Source: Allocoleopsis franciscana PCC 7113
Lineage (GTDB): Bacteria > Cyanobacteriota > Cyanobacteriia > Cyanobacteriales > Coleofasciculaceae
Reading direction: 5' to 3'
Assembly (NCBI RefSeq): GCF_000317515.1
Contig: NC_019739.1
Span: forward strand, 1 to 64,000
DNA: 64,000 nucleotides
Shown here: piece by piece, positions 59,001 to 64,000 of the stretch
Numbering within the stretch: position 1 is the first letter of the stretch
Layout: every line of letters starts with the position of its first letter
The notes under the pieces: model-generated
The model's input: the letters and a program-made list of their open reading frames with translations, nothing else
What the model was told of the DNA's origin: nothing
The model's database searches: none
Position numbers and translations under genes: made by a program

Positions 59001-62000
59001 CGGCTAGCCTCCTTAAGGACGCAGTTTTTCTCGTGATGCTCAACATACTCCAGAACTCTATGTAATGGATTGTCTTGACTCAAGGTTCGACAGAAATAGT
59101 GATCTCCTACAATAACTAATCCAACCTTACCCCTTGATAAAGCCACATTCATTCGCTCTGAATCACGTAGAAAACCTACCTTACCTTCTTTGTTAGAGCG
59201 GGTCACGGAGTACACGGCAATATCTGCCTCACGTCCTTGGAAGGCGTCAACTGTATTGCACTCAACTTTCAAGGCTTGCCAGTTGTTTAATAATGACGCC
59301 AATCGGCGATTGAGCAACTTTAGCTGTGCTGCGTACCCAGTTAAGACAGCAATACTGTAGTTCTTCTGAGCTTCTACTGCCATCCGGTTGAGCTGATTTA
59401 GAAGCTCAACTATGACTTTGGCCTCACAGGGATTATTAAAGCTAGAATTAGCAGACTGTTCCCGACAATTGGGGAGTTTAGCTGTTGTCAACCAAGTTAC
59501 AGGCTGTGGTAAAACTTGAAGCAGGTTTTTATCTACATCATCTCTAGCACTTTTGAGTTTACCATCATAGAAGCACTCACTGATAAGATTACCAATTGGT
59601 GCAACCATCCGATGTTGAATGGTTAACATTTTGCAGCACCCATCAGGGAGAGTCCTAAGTAGGTAATCAAATAATGTTTCCCTGATGTCATCTGGTTCTA
59701 AATCATACTTGCTGAGAAAATCAGCATTTCTACTAGCTTCATCTTGGAATGGTGGCAGTTGTTTCGGGTCGCCAACGAGTATCCAGCGATGCGAGCGGGC
59801 TATCGGCACTAATACTTCTGTTGCCGTAGCTTTTGAAGCTTCATCGATAATACAGAGGTCGAATTCTATATCTTGAATGTCTCTAGGAATGCCGATACAA
59901 GTTCCGGCTATGACTTGCGATCGCTTAATCAGAGGTGTATTAAATCTCTCATCTCGACCAAACTGCTCGAACCATTCCGCCTGAATACTCAGCAATCGCT
60001 GGAGCATTTTCGACTCTGGACTATTCGGATCGATGAGTTGATTTATCCGCTCCTCTATCTCCTCAGTCGATAGCCTCAACAGTTTATTAGTAGCAATTCC
60101 CGTTAATTCTTTAAGGCGCTTGGCTTTTTCCTTCTGTTGCTCTCGTGCTTCTTTTAACTGCTTACGCAGGAGACTAATTTCAGATTCAATACTCTGGCAT
60201 TCCTCTAGCTTATTCTTTGGTATCTTAGCTTCTAACAATGAATCTGGATTTTCGGGGTCGTAATTTATCGCTAGTATTTCATCTAAATCCTGCTTCCAGA
60301 TATTAATTTCTCCTCGGAGAGTTTCAATCTTTGTCACTAGATTTTTCATTTCTTGAAATAGTGTGGCTATTTCACTGTCATGCTGAGAAATACCCCGCTG
60401 CGCTGACCAATCATTAATAAATTCCTGTCCTTTAGCGATCGCTGCCTCTCTCCACTGCTCCATCTGGTCTTCCAGCAAAAGCGAGTGAACATTCTCTGAC
60501 ACTCGTTCATGACTGCCAATCCGCACCAAATTGAGGTTAGAATTTTGCGCTTTAATCCGTTCTAGTGCATTATCTAGTGCTACATGAGTTTGAGAACTGA
60601 GTAAAATTCTAGCCTCAGGGTTTTGTTTAAGGGTTTGCAGAACAACTTCTGTAATAAATGTTGTTTTTCCTGTCCCTGGTGGTCCTTGGACAATCAAGAA
60701 GTCTTCTGTCGTTAGCGCCGCTTTAACAACTTGTTGTTGAGAGGGATTTAGAGATTGAATAAACTGAATATCCTTATTAACATCAGGAATACGGACTTCT
60801 TGAGAGTTGATAAGTAATTGGCGAATGTCAGAGCGGACTGCACGGTCAAATCGAACAGCATCTAGGGCATTTTTCTGTCGATTTAGGGCAACTTCAGCAG
60901 CACGGCTATCAAAGCGTAGCTCACCGCTTTTTGGAAGTCGCTCTGGTTCTCCAGACCTGACATAAAGAACTAATTCGTCGCCTCTGACTTCCTCAACATC
61001 TCCCCCTAGATAGCTATATCCTTGTATGTTGGTCACATGGCGAGGTTGTCCAGCAAGATCGTCTTCTGGGAGTTCTGCTAGTTGAAAGATAACGCGGTTA
61101 CCATCGCGAGTAAAGCTTGTATATTGAAGCGGTTTCTCTCGGTTTCTTTCCCAATCTGTCTTAGCTTTGAGAATATCCCACCAAATACGGAATAACCGTT
61201 GCTTTTCTTCTTCTGCCTTTGTCTGTCGGAGATTTGCTTCATGTTCTTCTATAGCCAGTTGAAGCTCTCTGATAACCTCCTCGGCTTCCCATCTATTCAG
61301 CGGTTTTCCAAATTTGAATTCATAGAGTGGAATCCATGCACGTTCTCTATTTTGTTCTAGTATTGCACTAGAAAAATCTTGGGCGTTGATAATGACTAGG
61401 TAATCTCGCTCAACAACTACATGATATCTGTAGGAAAATCCAAATATAGAGTAATGACCTTCAGAAGACTCGTCAGCCCTATTGGCTGCACTAGATTTCT
61501 TTAAAGGTGAGATTCCACATCCACTATTCAAATCCTCTAAAATAATCTTTTGAATTTCATCTTGAGGCGCATCAAGTACAGTCCGAAGATTGGTCAAAGC
61601 ATTGTTAGTAAGTTGCAGGTAGCAAGGGCGTTTCGGAGTTAACCATTGTTGCGATCGCTGCCCTTGGATAGCATTCAGTTCAGCTAGTAGCACTTCGGCA
61701 TTATGGTAGCGCTCTGCTGGATCGAGGGAAACAGCACGCTCGATGACTTCAAGAATTTGAGTGGGTGCATCAAAGGCATCGAGTGCTTGGGTGATGCTAT
61801 CGTAATCGACAAGCTTTACTTGTGTCAGGCACTTGAGTACCAAGACACCGAAACTGAAGACATCACGGGTGTAAGAATAAGAGCCATCATCAGCCTCTGG
61901 TGGTGTGAAGGGGCGAGATACAAACTCCCTAAGAGTAACACTAGGACGCAAATAACTCCTGAGCTTAGATATGCCAAAGTCAGCGAGTTTTACCTTACCA

Positions 62001-62440
62001 GCACTGCCAACTAAAATATTGCTGGGCTTGATATCGCGGTGGATGTAGTTGCGATTATGGGAGAAGGCAAGAGCCTCTAGTATCGGAAGAGCTACCGCTT
62101 TCCAGAATGAATCCCATCCATCTGGTGGTGATTCTAAAAGAAGTGCTTCTAAATCTTTCTCCATCCACTCAAGGACAACAAAGTATTCACCCGTACTTTC
62201 ATCCTTGCCTGAATCGAGAAGTTCCACGATGCCGGAATGCTTCAATTCTTTAAGGGCTTGGGTTTCACGTCTGAAGGACTCAGCTAGAATATCCGCTTCA
62301 ATCTGTCCGTGTTTAAAGACTTTGACAGCAACCAGCCGTTCTTCGAGATCGTAGTCTCTTGCGCGATAGACATCAGCCATCCCGCCTGCACGCGGGTTGG
62401 GGGATAGAGCATAGCGATCGTTGATGAAGCGAACTGGCAT
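58997..62440 (-). CDS. mkoA: Ser/Thr kinase fused to SF1 helicase, MkoA of a type I Mokosh system
   Basis: The product is 1,147 aa. Residues 8-275 form an active-looking kinase: VAVK (Lys40), IHRDIKPSNIL (Asp136) and ADFGISK (154-156). A linker with beta elements follows (about 280-520). The helicase has Walker A (GPPGTGKT) at about 583, DEASKA at about 867, GDPKQLPPF, and C-terminal motifs VDAFQGREADIAV and MNVALSRGK. A coiled coil (about 690-760) lies between motifs Ia and II. This Upf1-like (COG1112) helicase with kinase and a PLD partner is the type I Mokosh architecture. Key residues of both enzymes are intact. Confidence 0.85.
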   Translation of the reverse strand: MPVRFINDRYALSPNPRAGGMADVYRARDYDLEERLVAVKVFKHGQIEADILAESFRRETQALKELKHSGIVELLDSGKDESTGEYFVVLEWMEKDLEALLLESPPDGWDSFWKAVALPILEALAFSHNRNYIHRDIKPSNILVGSAGKVKLADFGISKLRSYLRPSVTLREFVSRPFTPPEADDGSYSYTRDVFSFGVLVLKCLTQVKLVDYDSITQALDAFDAPTQILEVIERAVSLDPAERYHNAEVLLAELNAIQGQRSQQWLTPKRPCYLQLTNNALTNLRTVLDAPQDEIQKIILEDLNSGCGISPLKKSSAANRADESSEGHYSIFGFSYRYHVVVERDYLVIINAQDFSSAILEQNRERAWIPLYEFKFGKPLNRWEAEEVIRELQLAIEEHEANLRQTKAEEEKQRLFRIWWDILKAKTDWERNREKPLQYTSFTRDGNRVIFQLAELPEDDLAGQPRHVTNIQGYSYLGGDVEEVRGDELVLYVRSGEPERLPKSGELRFDSRAAEVALNRQKNALDAVRFDRAVRSDIRQLLINSQEVRIPDVNKDIQFIQSLNPSQQQVVKAALTTEDFLIVQGPPGTGKTTFITEVVLQTLKQNPEARILLSSQTHVALDNALERIKAQNSNLNLVRIGSHERVSENVHSLLLEDQMEQWREAAIAKGQEFINDWSAQRGISQHDSEIATLFQEMKNLVTKIETLRGEINIWKQDLDEILAINYDPENPDSLLEAKIPKNKLEECQSIESEISLLRKQLKEAREQQKEKAKRLKELTGIATNKLLRLSTEEIEERINQLIDPNSPESKMLQRLLSIQAEWFEQFGRDERFNTPLIKRSQVIAGTCIGIPRDIQDIEFDLCIIDEASKATATEVLVPIARSHRWILVGDPKQLPPFQDEASRNADFLSKYDLEPDDIRETLFDYLLRTLPDGCCKMLTIQHRMVAPIGNLISECFYDGKLKSARDDVDKNLLQVLPQPVTWLTTAKLPNCREQSANSSFNNPCEAKVIVELLNQLNRMAVEAQKNYSIAVLTGYAAQLKLLNRRLASLLNNWQALKVECNTVDAFQGREADIAVYSVTRSNKEGKVGFLRDSERMNVALSRGKVGLVIVGDHYFCRTLSQDNPLHRVLEYVEHHEKNCVLKEASR

Positions 62441-62558
62441 AACTTAGCTACCCCTAGAAGATTTCTGTTCATTTGTAACACAGCCCCCAGTTAGGCATGG
62501 TTTTCAGCGATTTGCTCTGGTAGTGAAATGAAAAACCCATCCTAAAACTTAGCTTTTT

Positions 62559-62597
62559 GGGCGCATTCACAAGTTATTTCACATCTAGAGTGCGCCC
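62559..62597 (+). promoter_or_regulatory. Inverted repeat ending at the start codon of the next gene
   Basis: GGGCGCA (62559-62565) and TGCGCCC (62591-62597) are exact reverse complements with a 25-bp spacer, and the right arm ends right before the ATG at 62598. It lies between the divergent mkoA and the hypothetical gene. It could be an operator or an RNA hairpin that covers the translation start. Confidence 0.5.
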
Positions 62598-63443
62598 ATG
62601 TCTGTCTTCCCTCTCGATACGCTTCCCCTTCCCGTAGTTCAAGTCATTCAGGACTATTTGGCTATCGGTTACAAGCTAACAAGCTGTCTCGGACCAAAAC
62701 CACCTAAGCCAGAATATCAGCCCTGTGAGGGAATGCTGTATATTGCTTCTCTAGAGCGAGATATGGAACCCCCTGATGAAGCTCAATGGGCAGCCCCTCA
62801 CGACCAATGGCAACCTGTGGATATAGATAAACTCAAAGCCTGTCGGGAGTTTTTGGCATGGATAGCCACCACACATTCAGATGCTGATAGCGAGCAGGTC
62901 ATACAGTTAGTTGAGCGAGAGGGCGCAGCTATGTGGGCGCGATTTCGCCAACGTCCGGTCAATCACGGACTCCTTCGCCTCACAATTGATGAGTCGGGAA
63001 GCGTGCGAGAACGCTACGTCAGTTCCACTTGCTATAGCACTCGATTTCCAACTCCATCATCACTTCCTCGTGTAGAAATTCCCAAATTAGAAGCGAGACA
63101 AACACCTCCAGGACAACCAACGGTCACAGACTTGTTAGAGCTTCATGATGTGATTCGCGTCTGTGACTGGCCAAAAGGATTCTACGGCCTGGTTGTGGAG
63201 ATTACAGAATACAAACGCAAAGACCTTGAGTTTTTCGACATTGGTTACGTCAGTACGGGAGCCGATTTTATTCCTAACAGCCGACCGAATCGACGGGGTG
63301 AGTATCGCAACAAACAACTACTTCGTAAAATTGTTGCGGTGGATGGGCAGCTAAGGTTCGTCTATCCTCCTGCTTTTGCCAAAGAATCAACCATTGAGAT
63401 TGTGGCTAGACGTGTGAGAAATCGTCAACTTAAACTGTTTTAG
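62598..63443 (+). CDS. Hypothetical protein, 281 aa
   Basis: This 281-aa protein begins with a helix-rich third that includes LGPKPPKPEYQPCEGMLYI, then an EGAAMWARFRQRPVNHGL segment, and a C-terminal half of beta-rich character (LHDVIRVCDWPKGFYGLVVEI; ending IEIVARRVRNRQLKLF). No family is recognised. It is divergent from the Mokosh pair and 37 bp before the next gene, with which it is likely cotranscribed. Confidence 0.65.
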   Translation: MSVFPLDTLPLPVVQVIQDYLAIGYKLTSCLGPKPPKPEYQPCEGMLYIASLERDMEPPDEAQWAAPHDQWQPVDIDKLKACREFLAWIATTHSDADSEQVIQLVEREGAAMWARFRQRPVNHGLLRLTIDESGSVRERYVSSTCYSTRFPTPSSLPRVEIPKLEARQTPPGQPTVTDLLELHDVIRVCDWPKGFYGLVVEITEYKRKDLEFFDIGYVSTGADFIPNSRPNRRGEYRNKQLLRKIVAVDGQLRFVYPPAFAKESTIEIVARRVRNRQLKLF

Positions 63444-63480
63444 CTTTCGCTTGGGGTGAAGTAAAAATCAACCCCCAATA

Positions 63481-64000
63481 ATGCTAAATCTTTCTCAACA
63501 ATCCCTCTCCCTCCTCGAAACTAACCCAACTCTATTCCAGCGCCTGCACATCGAACAAAAAGAATCACCCTCAAATCCAGAAACTCGACACTCTCAAGAA
63601 GTTGGGAACCACTTTCATCTCTTAATGAAGCAACTATTAATGGGCTTACCTGTAGAGCCTTTGCTTAATGCCTATCCGCAAATGCAACGCTGGATTAGTG
63701 GCTTACAGCTAGCAGCACCGGAAATATTCTCTGACGAACCTGACACTTTTAAAGAGTGTGACCATCAATGCACTCTGATGTGTGAAGGACATTTGTTAAG
63801 TGTAGTCTATAATCTGCTACTTGCTGATGATAATCAAGCTCAGATTATCGAGTGGACAACTGCAACTCTACCTAATAGCTCTCTGCAATTAGAAAATGAT
63901 TGGAAAACACGCCTTTACCTTTACGTGTTGGCAGAAAACAGCGATTACCTACCCGAAGAAATTTCGTTTACTTATTGGTTTGTACAGTTCGATAGAGAGC
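63481..64000 (+). CDS. PD-(D/E)XK-superfamily protein with altered catalytic residues, truncated by window end
   Basis: The first 173 residues are visible; the gene runs off the window. It follows the layout of a cyanobacterial RecB-like nuclease family: QQSLSLLETNPTLFQ, then GNHFHLLMKQL, then YNLLLADDNQAQIIEWTTAT, then WKTRLYLYVLAENSDYLP. In the usual pattern I remember for this family the core reads YDLL...ILDWKT. Here the Asp is Asn and the Lys is Thr (EWTT), so the visible active site looks dead. The rest of the protein must be read to confirm. Confidence 0.7.
   Translation, partial: MLNLSQQSLSLLETNPTLFQRLHIEQKESPSNPETRHSQEVGNHFHLLMKQLLMGLPVEPLLNAYPQMQRWISGLQLAAPEIFSDEPDTFKECDHQCTLMCEGHLLSVVYNLLLADDNQAQIIEWTTATLPNSSLQLENDWKTRLYLYVLAENSDYLPEEISFTYWFVQFDRE

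Overview
The window looks like part of a large plasmid, or of an integrated plasmid or mobile island, from a cyanobacterium, probably a filamentous one. The HIP1 octamer GCGATCGC recurs throughout. The conjugation genes resemble the cyanobacterial type IV secretion group. DUF4058, Uma2 and the STRR-like GGGGACAC repeat patches are common in cyanobacteria. Iterons with a Rep gene, parA/parB and plasmid-type primase, DnaX and family A polymerase indicate plasmid maintenance. No rRNA, tRNA or CRISPR array was seen.

Layout. 94-11184 (minus) is a compact type IV secretion (mating pair formation) operon in the order VirB2, VirB3, VirB4, VirB6, VirB8, VirB10, VirB9, a VirB1-like muramidase and a small exported protein. 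No relaxase, coupling protein or VirB11 is present in the window. 11185-14450 is accessory: a decayed parB-like fragment, DUF4058, Uma2, and a small gene pair framed by a 73-bp direct repeat. 14520-18905 (minus) is a tight six-gene operon encoding an acyl-carrier-like protein, an XRE repressor, an ImmA/IrrE protease, a divergent thymidylate-synthase-fold protein, a putative DNA-base-hypermodification protein and a MazG-type pyrophosphohydrolase. Its promoter overlaps palindromic operators. This is the best candidate for a poorly described system: a regulated, nucleotide- or DNA-modifying conflict system with a carrier protein.

19018-26094 holds a vapBC-like toxin-antitoxin pair inside a duplicated 3' end of a ParB-like gene, then the primase/DUF3987 protein, six iterons and the Rep initiator. 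26307-32684 is one giant gene (about 2,125 aa) with an Mrr-like nuclease head, a TPR-rich body and a PIN-like domain, a probable defence effector. 32872-35401 is the partition region: parA, parB with an internal 24-bp palindrome, and a DNA-binding protein with its own operators.

35558-47809 is a class 2 DISARM locus (drmC, drmMII, then drmE, drmA, drmB). An insertion sequence with a split transposase frame separates the two halves. A tyrosine recombinase and a cluster of Tn7/Mu-type transposon-end repeats follow. 49598-52996 holds six small genes of unknown role, one a membrane-anchored DUF559-like nuclease candidate. 53061-57439 carries dnaX, a wHTH protein and a family A polymerase with proofreading domain. 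57465-62440 (minus) is a kinase-helicase plus PLD nuclease pair matching type I Mokosh. The window ends with an unknown gene and a truncated PD-(D/E)XK-family protein whose catalytic residues appear replaced.

Overall, this is a plasmid that carries its own replication, partition and transfer functions plus at least two recognisable anti-phage systems and two further candidates. Family assignments are from sequence motifs read by eye; no database search was run.
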